Part shown: positions 34,460 through 42,721 of the stretch, in pieces | Position numbering within the stretch: position 1 is the first letter of the stretch | Layout of the letters: each line of letters opens with the position of its first letter | From: an uncultured Cohaesibacter sp. | Lineage (GTDB): Bacteria; Pseudomonadota; Alphaproteobacteria; Rhizobiales; Cohaesibacteraceae | Direction of reading: 5' to 3' | NCBI RefSeq assembly: GCF_963682185.1 | Contig: NZ_OY821667.1 | Coordinates: 1,470,109-1,534,108, forward strand | Length of the DNA stretch: 64,000 nt | Program-made: the position numbers and the translations under genes | Notes under the pieces: model-generated | The model's database searches: none | Seen by the model: only the letters and a program-made list of their open reading frames with translations | What the model was told of the DNA's origin: nothing

Positions 34460-35437
34460 CTATTCGTCAAAATAATGCAGGGTCGCAGGGTCAAAACCGA
34501 GCGTAAGCTGCTGATTGGGCGCAATGGCATGCTGGCCGAACAGGCGCACCGTCACCATATGCTCGCCAACCATCGCGATTACATTCGTATCCCCGCCAAG
34601 CTGTTCCACATGCTGCACCTTGGCCGAAAGCGGGCCGTTCTCATCAAGATAGATATATTCCGGGCGCAAACCGATGACACGCGCGTCCCCGTCATTCAGC
34701 AGGGAAGCTGGCAGGAAATTCATGGCAGGAGAGCCAAGGAACCCGGCCACGAACTTGTTCGCGGGCTTGTTGTAAAGCTCCATCGGGCTGCCCACCTGCT
34801 CCACGCGTCCATCGCGCAAGACCACAATCTTGTCCGCAAGCGTCATGGCTTCGGTCTGATCATGGGTCACATAGATCATGGTCGCATCAAGCTGCTTGTG
34901 CAGGCTGGCAATTTCCAACCGCGTACTGACCCGCAAGGCGGCATCAAGGTTGGACAGCGGCTCATCGAGCAAAAACAGCTTTGGCTGCCGCACAACGGCC
35001 CGACCGATGGCCACACGCTGACGCTGTCCGCCGGACAGCTCGGAAGGGAAGCGCTTGAGATAGTCATCAAGCTGCAGCATGCGGCTCGCTTCCTGCACGC
35101 GCTCGGCAATCTCGGCCTTACTGACCCCTTCCTGCTTCAAGGCCAACGACATATTGTTGGCCACATTGAGATGCGGATAAAGCGCATAGGATTGGAACAC
35201 CATGGCAATGCCACGCTTGGAGGGGGGCACCGTGTTGACCAGCTTGCCGTCGATATGCACCTCGCCCGCCGTAGCCTCCTCAAGGCCGGCAATCACACGC
35301 AACAAGGTGGATTTACCGCAGCCGGAAGGTCCGACAAAAACCACGAACTCCCCCTGCTCCACCTCGATGCTGATATCCTTGAGCACCTCGGTATCCCCAA
35401 AGGCCTTGTAAACATTTTTCAGAGTTAGCGCGCTCAT
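34460..35437 (-). CDS. Amino-sugar ABC transporter ATP-binding protein (MalK/UgpC type)
   Basis: A 325-residue ATPase, somewhat shorter than the usual 350-370 because the C-terminal regulatory region is reduced. Walker A 'GPSGCGKST', signature 'LSGGQRQRVAIGRAVV', Walker B 'LFLLDEP' and 'THDQTEAM' are intact, with 'GLRPEYIYLDE' marking the TOBE region. Its start overlaps the oxidoreductase stop as ATGA. It is the last gene of the murQ-like operon and probably energises uptake of a GlcNAc- or MurNAc-containing sugar. Confidence 0.9.
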   Translation of the reverse strand: MSALTLKNVYKAFGDTEVLKDISIEVEQGEFVVFVGPSGCGKSTLLRVIAGLEEATAGEVHIDGKLVNTVPPSKRGIAMVFQSYALYPHLNVANNMSLALKQEGVSKAEIAERVQEASRMLQLDDYLKRFPSELSGGQRQRVAIGRAVVRQPKLFLLDEPLSNLDAALRVSTRLEIASLHKQLDATMIYVTHDQTEAMTLADKIVVLRDGRVEQVGSPMELYNKPANKFVAGFLGSPAMNFLPASLLNDGDARVIGLRPEYIYLDENGPLSAKVQHVEQLGGDTNVIAMVGEHMVTVRLFGQHAIAPNQQLTLGFDPATLHYFDE

Positions 35438-36468
35438 TGCGTATTGTCCTCAAGAAGTACAGTCTTACCGGTTCGGATGCTTTCATCAGCAGCAAGGCAA
35501 ACGGCAAGCGACTGAACAGCATCCTCCATATGGCGGGTCAAATCGATGTCTTCGCGTATGGCCTTCAGGATATAAGCCTGCTCGGCAGCACACAGCTCAT
35601 TGTGCCCCGGTTCACCCGTCAGATCGATATGCTGATCCCCTTCGGGCCTATGCACCAGAATGCCACCGACCTTGGTGTGACCATCCACATCGGCACTCGC
35701 CCCCTTGTTGCCATCCACAATGGAGACAGCCCCGTTCGGCGAAACGATGTCTTTGACGAAAAAGGCGGTTTCCGACATCATCGGCCCCCAGCCCGCCTCA
35801 TACCAGCCAACCGAGCCGTCTGAGAAAGTCACCTGGAGCTGACCATAATTATACATGTCCGGCCCAATTTCATCGGAGAGGCGCAGACCGATTCCGTTGA
35901 CCTTGACCGGCTTGGCATCGGTGATCTGACACATCACATCCACATAATGCACCCCGCAATCCACGATCGGGCTGGTGGTCTGCATCAGAGCCTTGTGGGT
36001 TTCCCATTCATGGCCGCTTGATTGCTGATTGAGATTAAGCCGGAAGACATAGGGTCCGCCGAGATTGCGCGCTTCGGCAACAAAACGCACCCATGAGGGG
36101 TGATGGCGCAGGATATAGCCCACCACCAGCTTTTTGCCTGTCCGCTTGGCGGTCTCGACCACCCGTTTGGCCCCTTCCACGGTCATGGACAGTGGCTTTT
36201 CGACAAACACATGGGCCCCGGCTTCCATCGCAGCGCAGGCGAAATCCACATGGGTATCGGTATAGGTTGCGATAACCACCAGATCGGGCTTGCTCGCGGC
36301 CAGAGCCTTGTAGAAGTCATCATATACCTGATAACCGGACAAGGGCCCTTCCGGCGCTTCGCTTGTGCGATTGACCAGCGCGACGATTTCAGAGTCTGGA
36401 TGATTGTGATGGGCAAGCGCATGGGCATATCCCATGTTGCCCAGCCCTGCAATAAGTGTCCGGATCAT
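35434..36468 (-). CDS. Gfo/Idh/MocA-family NAD(P)-dependent oxidoreductase
   Basis: The 344-residue protein has an N-terminal Rossmann domain ('LIAGLGNMGYAHALAHHNHPD') and the family's 'VFVEKPLSMTVEGAKRVVE' motif, where EKP supplies the catalytic lysine (near residue 94). 'IVDCGVHYVDVMCQITD' matches the D-x-G-x-H-x-x-D catalytic motif around 168-180. It should oxidise or reduce a sugar or sugar derivative. It is coupled by 4-base overlaps to both the permease upstream and the ATPase downstream. An oxidoreductase embedded in a MurQ/ABC operon suggests side-chain or C-position editing of an imported sugar. Confidence 0.83.
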   Translation of the reverse strand: MIRTLIAGLGNMGYAHALAHHNHPDSEIVALVNRTSEAPEGPLSGYQVYDDFYKALAASKPDLVVIATYTDTHVDFACAAMEAGAHVFVEKPLSMTVEGAKRVVETAKRTGKKLVVGYILRHHPSWVRFVAEARNLGGPYVFRLNLNQQSSGHEWETHKALMQTTSPIVDCGVHYVDVMCQITDAKPVKVNGIGLRLSDEIGPDMYNYGQLQVTFSDGSVGWYEAGWGPMMSETAFFVKDIVSPNGAVSIVDGNKGASADVDGHTKVGGILVHRPEGDQHIDLTGEPGHNELCAAEQAYILKAIREDIDLTRHMEDAVQSLAVCLAADESIRTGKTVLLEDNTQ

Positions 36469-37304
36469 TTGACTGCCCCTGACGTGATGCCGCGGATCAA
36501 TTGCCGCGAGAAAATAACATAGAGAATGAGAACCGGCAGGATCGCCATGGACAGCGCGGAGAGCACCGCATTCCAGTCCGTGACAAACTGGCCGATAAAG
36601 ACCTGGCTACCCAGCGTCAGTGTTTTGGTTTCTTCCGCAGGCGCAAGGATGAGCGGGAACCACAGATCATTCCAGATCGGGATCATGTTGAACACCGCAA
36701 CAGTTGCCATGGCAGGTCGCACCAACGGCACGACGATACGGGCAAAAATGGTATATTCGCTGAGTCCGTCCACCCGTCCGGCGTCTTTCAGGTCATCGGA
36801 CACCTGCCGCATGAATTCACTCAGGATGAACACGGCCAGCGGCAACCCTTGAGCCGTATAGACCAGAATCAACGACCAGAGCGTATTGACCAGCCCCGTG
36901 GCAACCATCATTTCCAGAATGGCCACTGTGCCAATGCGGATTGGAATCATGATGCCAAGAGCCAGATAAAGCCCCATGATCATGTTGCCCTTGAAGCGAT
37001 ATTCGCTAAGCGCAAAGGCGGCCATGGAGCCAAACAGCAGAATGAGAAACAGAGAGCCAACCGTGACGATCATCGAGTTCTGGAAATAGAGAAAGAAGTC
37101 CCCCTGCTTCATCACCGTTTCATAGCCGATCAGCGAAAAGCTGTCGCTGCTTGGTAGGGACAAAGGTTCGCGAAAGATCGCCCGACGGGACTTGAAACTG
37201 TTGATCAAGATGACGAACACAGGAAACAGCGCAATCAGCGTGTAAATGATGAGCGCACCATGCATGGCGGCGGCGCTGACAGGATTGGATCGTGCCTTGT
37301 TCAT
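36465..37304 (-). CDS. Sugar ABC transporter permease (MalG type)
   Basis: A 279-residue membrane subunit with six hydrophobic segments ('ALIIYTLIALFPVFVILINSF', 'MIVTVGSLFLILLFGSMAAFAL', 'ILPVLILYVIFSRQLIRGI'). Its EAA-type loop is 'DLKDAGRVDGLSEYTIFARIVVPLV'-like near 185-205. It partners the MalF-type gene upstream (9-base gap) and overlaps the oxidoreductase start by 4 bases. Confidence 0.9.
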   Translation of the reverse strand: MNKARSNPVSAAAMHGALIIYTLIALFPVFVILINSFKSRRAIFREPLSLPSSDSFSLIGYETVMKQGDFFLYFQNSMIVTVGSLFLILLFGSMAAFALSEYRFKGNMIMGLYLALGIMIPIRIGTVAILEMMVATGLVNTLWSLILVYTAQGLPLAVFILSEFMRQVSDDLKDAGRVDGLSEYTIFARIVVPLVRPAMATVAVFNMIPIWNDLWFPLILAPAEETKTLTLGSQVFIGQFVTDWNAVLSALSMAILPVLILYVIFSRQLIRGITSGAVK

Positions 37305-37313
37305 GATGCCCTC

Positions 37314-38228
37314 CTAAAGCTGGTAGCGCCGCAGGCGCGTCTGGATGCCAAACAGATAGATGCACACCCCGACCAGAATGATCGCAAACATGGTCCCTGC
37401 CACGGCCGACCCCATATAGGGATCCCCCAGTTGAAGCTGGAACCCGAAGAAGGTGCGATAAAGGAAGGTGCCCAGAATGTCAGTCGAGAAATCTGGCCCG
37501 GCCAACGCCCCTTGGGCGGCGTAGATCAGGTCGAAGGCATTGAAGTTGCCCACGAAGGTGAGGATCGAGATGATGCCGATGGAAGGCAGGATCAGTGGCA
37601 ACTTGATTTTCCAGAAAGCGTTGATGCCCGTAATGCCATCAATCTCCCCTGCTTCCAGAATTTCTTCAGGGATCGAGAGCAGCGCCGCATAGATCAGCAT
37701 CATCGGAATACCGACAAACTGCCAGACCGAAATCAGCGATAGCGTTATCAATGCATAGGCTTCCTTGCCAAGCCATGGAGCGAACAGGGATTTAAGCCCC
37801 ACCGCATCCAGCATGGAAGGTGCAATGCCCCAGATCGGCGACAGGATCAGCTTCCAGGCAAACCCCACAATCACGAAGCTGAGGATCGTGGGAATAAAAA
37901 TGGCCGAGCGATAAAGCGCAGCAAAGCGCAAGCGCGGATGGCTGAGCAGCGCCGCCAGCGCGACCCCGATCGGGTTCTGCACCAGCATATGGATGAAGAA
38001 GAATTTGAAGTTGTTGCCCAGTGCATTCCAGAATTGCTCAGACCAGCGCGGATCACCGAACAGCATGTTGAAATTGTCCAGTCCGACAAAGGTGCGCGCC
38101 TGATCGACATCGGTATAAAGGGCCAGACGCAGGGTATTAAACAGCGGAAAAATCATAACCGCCGTATAGACAATAACCGCCGGTGCCAGAAAAATGACAA
38201 TATGCCATCGGAAGCGGGAAGCTTGCAT
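37314..38228 (-). CDS. Sugar ABC transporter permease (MalF type)
   Basis: The 304-residue subunit has six hydrophobic segments, beginning 'HIVIFLAPAVIVYTAVMIFPLF'. The EAA-type loop is 'EILEAGEIDGITGINAFWKIKLP' (near residue 205-225). The start at 38228 has GGAG at 6-base spacing; an in-frame ATG 102 bases earlier adds a non-membrane leader and is rejected. It lies 190 bases downstream of the binding-protein gene, with two hairpins between. Confidence 0.88.
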   Translation of the reverse strand: MQASRFRWHIVIFLAPAVIVYTAVMIFPLFNTLRLALYTDVDQARTFVGLDNFNMLFGDPRWSEQFWNALGNNFKFFFIHMLVQNPIGVALAALLSHPRLRFAALYRSAIFIPTILSFVIVGFAWKLILSPIWGIAPSMLDAVGLKSLFAPWLGKEAYALITLSLISVWQFVGIPMMLIYAALLSIPEEILEAGEIDGITGINAFWKIKLPLILPSIGIISILTFVGNFNAFDLIYAAQGALAGPDFSTDILGTFLYRTFFGFQLQLGDPYMGSAVAGTMFAIILVGVCIYLFGIQTRLRRYQL

Positions 38229-38320
38229 CACGATCTCCAGTAGCGTAAACCCGGTTTCCAGAACGCCGATACGGCAGCAGGCCATTGGCGCGAGGGCTCT
38301 GAAGGGTGTCGATGAGGGCA

Positions 38321-38398
38321 CTCTCCCCAAAGAGGGAGAGAAGGCTCAGAGGCCGGCTCATCGTCGAAGTCGGCCAGACAGGAAACCCTGCCTGACCG
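38321..38398 (-). terminator. Two hairpins between binding-protein and permease genes
   Basis: On the minus strand a 12-base stem with two G-T pairs (38371-38382 with 38387-38398, loop GTTT) starts 22 bases after the binding-protein stop, followed by a 7-base stem CTCTCCC/GGGAGAG (38321-38327 with 38334-38340). Neither has a long T run. They probably set the excess of binding protein over membrane subunits. Confidence 0.62.
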
Positions 38399-38419
38399 CA
38401 TTTTCACAGTCGGGATGGA

Positions 38420-39667
38420 TTACTTCTGGGGCTTATACCAGCTATCCAGACCATCCTGCAGTTTCTTGCCAAGCTCTTCTGGCGTAGCCGTTCCCTTGAT
38501 GGCGGCAGCAGAAGCACCCCATGTTTCGTTCTCAAGGTTTGGCGTGCCACGCGACAGGATCTGATAGGTGGAGCGAATGGTGGTTTCGCAATCACCGCGC
38601 CAGCTGACAAATTCTTCTGCAAGCGGATCGCTGATTTCAACCGGCGCACTGGAGAGCGGGAAGAAACCGGGAAGAGCGTTGCCGAAGATTTCCGCGAATT
38701 CCGGAGAAGCAACCCATGCAAGGAAAGTCTTTGCCGCTTCCGGATTTTCAGTCTTGGCGTTCATGCCAATGCCGATATCAACATGATCGGAGATATAACA
38801 GGTGTCGCCCTTGGCTTTGACAGGAGGCTTGAAGGCACCCATCTTGAAATCAGCCTGTTCGTTGAACATGGCAATTTCCCAAGAACCGGCAGGATAGATG
38901 GCTGCACGACCAAGGGTAAACAGGTTCTGGCTATCCGGATAGGTCTGGGCTTCAAAACCGTCGCCCAGATAAGGCGCCCATTTGTGGAGCACTTCATAAG
39001 GCTCGACCCACTGCGGGTCAGTCAGCTTCTGTTCGCCCTTGATCAGAGCCAGACGGCCTTCTTCACCCTTCCAGTAGGTTGGGCCGATATTCTGATAGCC
39101 CATGGTGGCAGCTTCCCACTGGTCGTTGGTGCCCATGGCCATTGGAATATAGCTGCCGTCTTCCTTGATCTTGTCCAGAACAGCAAAGAATTCATCTTCG
39201 GTTTCGGGAGCGGTAAGACCAAGCTCGTCAAAGGCATCCTTGTTGTAGATGAAGCCATGAATAACAGATGCCATCGGCACACAGAAAGTATGCGCGGCGT
39301 CATCGGTCTGCCAGGCAGCCTTGGCAACATCGGAGAAGTTGCTCATGGCATCCATTGAGGTCAGATCCTCCAGATAGCCTGCCTTGTAAAGCGCAAGAGA
39401 GGCATCAAACGGACGGCAGCTGATCAGATCGCCTGCCGTACCCGCACCGAGCTTGGAGTTGATGGCCGAGTTATATTCGGTCGGAGCCATTGGGGTGAAT
39501 TTCAACTTGATGCCAGGATTGCTGGCTTCAAACGCAGGAATGATCTTGTCCTGCCAGAGTTTCAGATCGTCGTTCCGCCAGCTTTCGATGGTCAGGGTAA
39601 CGTCTTCCGCATAAGCGGCGCTGCTGAGCAATGTTGCAGCCAGTATAGCAATTGGAGTGAACTTCAT
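38420..39667 (-). CDS. Sugar ABC transporter substrate-binding protein
   Basis: The 415-residue periplasmic protein has a Sec signal ('MKFTPIAILAATLLSSAAYAE') and a family 1 solute-binding fold: 'LTIESWRNDDLKLWQDKIIPAFEASNPGIKLKF', split at residues about 25-57, and 'AAIYPAGSWEIAMFNEQADF'. It likely captures an amino sugar or muropeptide-derived saccharide, judging from the murQ-like gene 55 bases upstream and the nag genes across the divergent promoter. Confidence 0.88.
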   Translation of the reverse strand: MKFTPIAILAATLLSSAAYAEDVTLTIESWRNDDLKLWQDKIIPAFEASNPGIKLKFTPMAPTEYNSAINSKLGAGTAGDLISCRPFDASLALYKAGYLEDLTSMDAMSNFSDVAKAAWQTDDAAHTFCVPMASVIHGFIYNKDAFDELGLTAPETEDEFFAVLDKIKEDGSYIPMAMGTNDQWEAATMGYQNIGPTYWKGEEGRLALIKGEQKLTDPQWVEPYEVLHKWAPYLGDGFEAQTYPDSQNLFTLGRAAIYPAGSWEIAMFNEQADFKMGAFKPPVKAKGDTCYISDHVDIGIGMNAKTENPEAAKTFLAWVASPEFAEIFGNALPGFFPLSSAPVEISDPLAEEFVSWRGDCETTIRSTYQILSRGTPNLENETWGASAAAIKGTATPEELGKKLQDGLDSWYKPQK

Positions 39668-39722
39668 AACTAGGTTGAACCTCTCTGTTTAGGGTTGCCC
39701 GATCCTCGGTTGTTCCGAATTG

Positions 39723-40628
39723 TTATTCTTGAATCTGGTCTGGTTTTGCGAGCCGCCCCAGAGCGCCTCGCAAGTTGCCTTTTGCCTTATCAAGCAGGGC
39801 TTGCGCCTCCTCGACGCAAAGATTGCCAGCCGCAATGAGACTGGCAAGTTTCACATTGCCGCAGGCAATCGACAACGCTGTTTCTGCCTGTTCGACGGGC
39901 ACATCGGCAATGATTTGCACGATTTGGCTCGCCCGTTTCTTAAGCTTGAGATTATCCGCCTTGAGATTGACCATCATGCCATCATGCACATGACCCAACT
40001 GGATCGCCATCAAGGTGGATAGGGTATTCATGGCTATTTTCTGTGCCGTCGCAGCCCCCATGCGGGTCGATCCCGAGATAACCTCCGGGGCAGTCTGCAA
40101 GAGGATAGAGCAATCCCCTAGCGCGAGCAGCGGCGTATTCGGGTTATGGGCTATCGCAATAATGCGCGCCCCTTTTTGCTTCGCAATCCGAGCCGCTTCC
40201 AGCGTATAGGGCGTGGAACCACTGGCAGACACGGCCACAAGCGTGTCACTAGACCCAACACCGGCAAGAGCAATGGACAGACTATCCGTCTCATCTTCGG
40301 TATCGCCAGGCATCTGGAAATTGGTCGGGATACCACCCGCCATAAGAACCCGCACCGCACCGGCTTCAATTCCGAATGTACCGCCCAGCTCGAGAGCATC
40401 GGCCAGCATCATCAGGGCAGATGAGCCCGCAGCGGCATAAATCAGGGATCCACCGCTGGCGAGCGAAGCGGCCATATGATCCGCCCCGACGCAGAGATCA
40501 GCAAGCACATCAGCAACGACTGTCGCAGCCTCAACCTGGCTTTCAACGAGCAGAGCCGCAACCTCCAGCGGCGCCCGCGCATCCAGACCAACAGCATCGG
40601 CATGCAGCTTTTCAGTCATACTGACCAC
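39723..40628 (-). CDS. murQ: MurQ-like N-acetylmuramic acid 6-phosphate etherase
   Basis: The protein of about 301 residues is a SIS-fold etherase. MurQ removes D-lactate from MurNAc 6-phosphate, giving GlcNAc 6-phosphate for NagA. 'EVISGSTRMGAATAQKIAMN' and 'HDGMMVNLKADNLKLKKRA' are nearly canonical, and the Glu in 'ALELGGTFG' and in 'GDTEDETDS' occupy the acid/base positions of E. coli MurQ (Glu83, Glu114). However, the usual GTSGR phosphate loop reads 'GSSAL' and the usual ECPPT reads 'ELGGT', so substrate use may differ. GTG at 40628 is preferred because GGGAG lies 6 bases upstream; an ATG at 40634 abuts that site. It heads the ABC operon. Confidence 0.8.
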   Translation of the reverse strand: MVSMTEKLHADAVGLDARAPLEVAALLVESQVEAATVVADVLADLCVGADHMAASLASGGSLIYAAAGSSALMMLADALELGGTFGIEAGAVRVLMAGGIPTNFQMPGDTEDETDSLSIALAGVGSSDTLVAVSASGSTPYTLEAARIAKQKGARIIAIAHNPNTPLLALGDCSILLQTAPEVISGSTRMGAATAQKIAMNTLSTLMAIQLGHVHDGMMVNLKADNLKLKKRASQIVQIIADVPVEQAETALSIACGNVKLASLIAAGNLCVEEAQALLDKAKGNLRGALGRLAKPDQIQE

Positions 40629-40906
40629 GGCCATCTCCCTGTTTTTTACATCTCAATATAATACCTATTAGGTACCAAATGTCTATCGCAAAATATGGCG
40701 CAATTTCATGCATTGTGGGCAAAAATTTTATGCAGATGCAATTTTGGTATTGTTTTGGTCTTTCTTTAATTGCATCATTGAGGTATGAAATAAACAGATC
40801 AATGCAACATATAGAGAGACCACTCACCCAAAGCTTCCAACCACCTTGAAAGCACTTGGAAAGACAGATCTGGCGAGGCATTCATAGCGACATGGGGACA
40901 CCCCGA
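40629..40906. promoter_or_regulatory. Divergent control region of the amino-sugar locus
   Basis: This 278-base AT-rich gap separates the murQ-like operon from the gntR-nag operon. It holds a perfect 13-base palindrome TACCTA-T-TAGGTA at 40662-40674, immediately followed by CCAAAT. Near 40744-40760 the lower strand reads ACCAAA-ACAAT-ACCAAA. These are candidate binding sites for the GntR regulator encoded at 40907. They do not match the TGGTCTAGACCA site of DasR/NagR-type regulators. Confidence 0.4.
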
Positions 40907-41662
40907 ATGACTGTAGAAGACTTCCTTCGGCCCGGAGAGTGGCTCAGCAAAAAGACAGGACCGCTCTATGCTGTTCTGAGCCGTCGCATCGAAAAGGGCA
41001 TCAAACAGGGACTTCTGCTGCCGGGCCATTCGCTGCCTGCCGAGCGGGAAATCGCCGAGTTGGCCGAGCTTTCCCGCGTCACAGTGCGCAAGGCCATTCA
41101 GGAGCTGGTTAAAAAGGGCGTCGTCGAGCAACGGCAGGGCTCCGGCTCTTTTGTGCGCGAACCAGCCAGCAAGGTGGAGCAGTCGCTTTCCCATCTCACA
41201 TCCTTCACAGAGGACATGCTGGCGCGCGGCCTCAAAACGTCCTCCAACTGGCTGGAGCGTGAAATTCGTCACCCTTCGCCGGATGAAATCCTGACCCTAG
41301 GCCTTTCCGCAAGCGGCCATGTTGCCTGCCTGCATCGCCTGCGTGAGGCCAATGGCCAGCCCATGGCGCTGGAACGGGCCGTGTTGCCCGTCGATATTCT
41401 GCCCGATCCGGAAGAAGTCAAAAGCTCGCTCTATGACATTCTGGAGCGCAATGGCAATCGCCCTGTGCGCGCGGTTCAGAAGATCTCTGCAGTCAATCTG
41501 GAAGCCCCTCAAGCAGAGCTGCTCGGAGTCGCCCCTGGCATCGCCGGGCTCAGCATCCAGCGCATTTCCTACCTGCAGAGTGGCAGGGCCATCGAATACA
41601 CCAAATCTTTATACCGCGGTGACACCTATGACTTCGTCGCGGAAATGAGTTTTCCCAGATAA
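40907..41662 (+). CDS. GntR-family regulator of amino-sugar genes (NagR/DasR-like)
   Basis: A 251-residue HutC-type GntR protein. The winged helix 'SLPAEREIAELAELSRVTVRKAIQELVKKGVVEQRQGSGSFV' covers residues about 42-85, in pieces visible as 'PAEREIAEL' and 'SRVTVRKAIQELV', followed by a UTRA sensor ('LHRLREANGQPMALERAVLP', 'YTKSLYRGDTYDF'). NagR/DasR relatives respond to GlcN 6-phosphate or GlcNAc 6-phosphate. The ATG at 40907 has GGGGA 8 bases upstream; earlier starts (ATG 40892, TTG 40856) are less well placed. It is the first gene of the nag arm. Confidence 0.83.
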   Translation: MTVEDFLRPGEWLSKKTGPLYAVLSRRIEKGIKQGLLLPGHSLPAEREIAELAELSRVTVRKAIQELVKKGVVEQRQGSGSFVREPASKVEQSLSHLTSFTEDMLARGLKTSSNWLEREIRHPSPDEILTLGLSASGHVACLHRLREANGQPMALERAVLPVDILPDPEEVKSSLYDILERNGNRPVRAVQKISAVNLEAPQAELLGVAPGIAGLSIQRISYLQSGRAIEYTKSLYRGDTYDFVAEMSFPR

Positions 41663-41701
41663 GCCCCAATCGGGTTTGCGATAAAAAGAAAGCTGTTTGT
41701 C

Positions 41702-42721
41702 ATGACCAAAATGCGACAAGAAACCGAAGAGATTCCGGTAGCCGTCGCCCGGTTGCTCGAAACCGCACCTGAAACCATCGCCCCCATCGCCAAGGCCTTC
41801 AAAGCCTTTGACCCTCGGGTCGTCGTCACCATCGCCCGTGGGTCTTCAGACCATGCAGCCTATTTCCTCAAATATGCCATCGAACTGGTGCTCGGCCTGC
41901 CCGTCGCCTCGCAAGGTCCTTCCATCGCCTCCATCTATGGCGCTCCGATGAAAATGGGAGGAGCGGCGACGATTGCCATTTCCCAGTCCGGCGCCAGCTC
42001 CGATATTGTCGCCATGGCCGAAACAGCGCGCAAGGGTGGAGCCCTCACCGCCGCCTTGGTCAACACCCTGCCCTCGCCGCTCTCGCAGGCCTGTGAACAT
42101 GCATTGGACATCAGGGCTGGCACGGAATATGCCGTTGCCGCGACCAAATCCTACGTCAATTCGATTGTCGCTGGCCTCGCGCTCATCGCTTATTGGGCTG
42201 AAGACGACGCCTTGAAAACGGCGCTTGAGCGCCTGCCCGAACAACTTGAAAAGGCCGAAAGCCTCGACTGGTCCCATATGTTGGAACCTGTCGCCAAGGC
42301 CCAGTCGCTGTATATGCTCGGGCGCGGCCCAACCATGGCTATTGCGGCCGAAGCCGCCCTCAAATGCAAGGAAACCAGCGAACTGCATGCCGAAGCCTAT
42401 TCCTCAGCTGAAATGCTGCACGGACCAGTGTCGCTGGTGGATAGGGACTTCCCAGTCATCGCCTTTGCCGCGCGTGACGCCGCCGAAAGCTCCATCGTCG
42501 ACATCACCAAGGGCGTTGTTGCCAAAAACCCGCATTGCTATATTTCATCCGACCAGTCAGCCGATGCCATCCAGCTGCCCTTCGTCGCCACAGGCCATCC
42601 GCTGACCGATGCGCTGGCCCTGATCGTCCCCTTCTATCGCTTCGTGGAGCAGCTCTCTCTCAAGCGCGGGCTGGACCCGGACAATCCGGCTGCACTCAAG
42701 AAAGTGACGGTGACGCGATGA
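41702..42721 (+). CDS. Glucosamine-6-phosphate deaminase, NagB-II/AgaS type (two SIS domains)
   Basis: The 339-residue protein looks like the isomerase half of GlmS without the glutaminase domain. 'VTIARGSSDHAAYFLKYAIE' and 'AISQSGASSDIVAMAETARKGG' build the first SIS site; 'RAGTEYAVAATKSYVNSIVAGLALI' is the GlmS-like helix. 'ELHAEAYSSAEMLHGPVSLV' carries the catalytic Glu/His region. NagB-II enzymes, known from Shewanella and many alphaproteobacteria, turn GlcN 6-phosphate into fructose 6-phosphate and ammonia and replace classical NagB, which is absent here. It is coupled to nagA by an ATGA overlap. Confidence 0.85.
   Translation: MTKMRQETEEIPVAVARLLETAPETIAPIAKAFKAFDPRVVVTIARGSSDHAAYFLKYAIELVLGLPVASQGPSIASIYGAPMKMGGAATIAISQSGASSDIVAMAETARKGGALTAALVNTLPSPLSQACEHALDIRAGTEYAVAATKSYVNSIVAGLALIAYWAEDDALKTALERLPEQLEKAESLDWSHMLEPVAKAQSLYMLGRGPTMAIAAEAALKCKETSELHAEAYSSAEMLHGPVSLVDRDFPVIAFAARDAAESSIVDITKGVVAKNPHCYISSDQSADAIQLPFVATGHPLTDALALIVPFYRFVEQLSLKRGLDPDNPAALKKVTVTR

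Noticed and set aside
41702-42721. Gene considered as full GlmS (glucosamine-6-phosphate synthase)
   Set aside because: It lacks the N-terminal glutaminase domain with its catalytic cysteine, and sits with nagA, so a catabolic NagB-II-type deaminase fits better.
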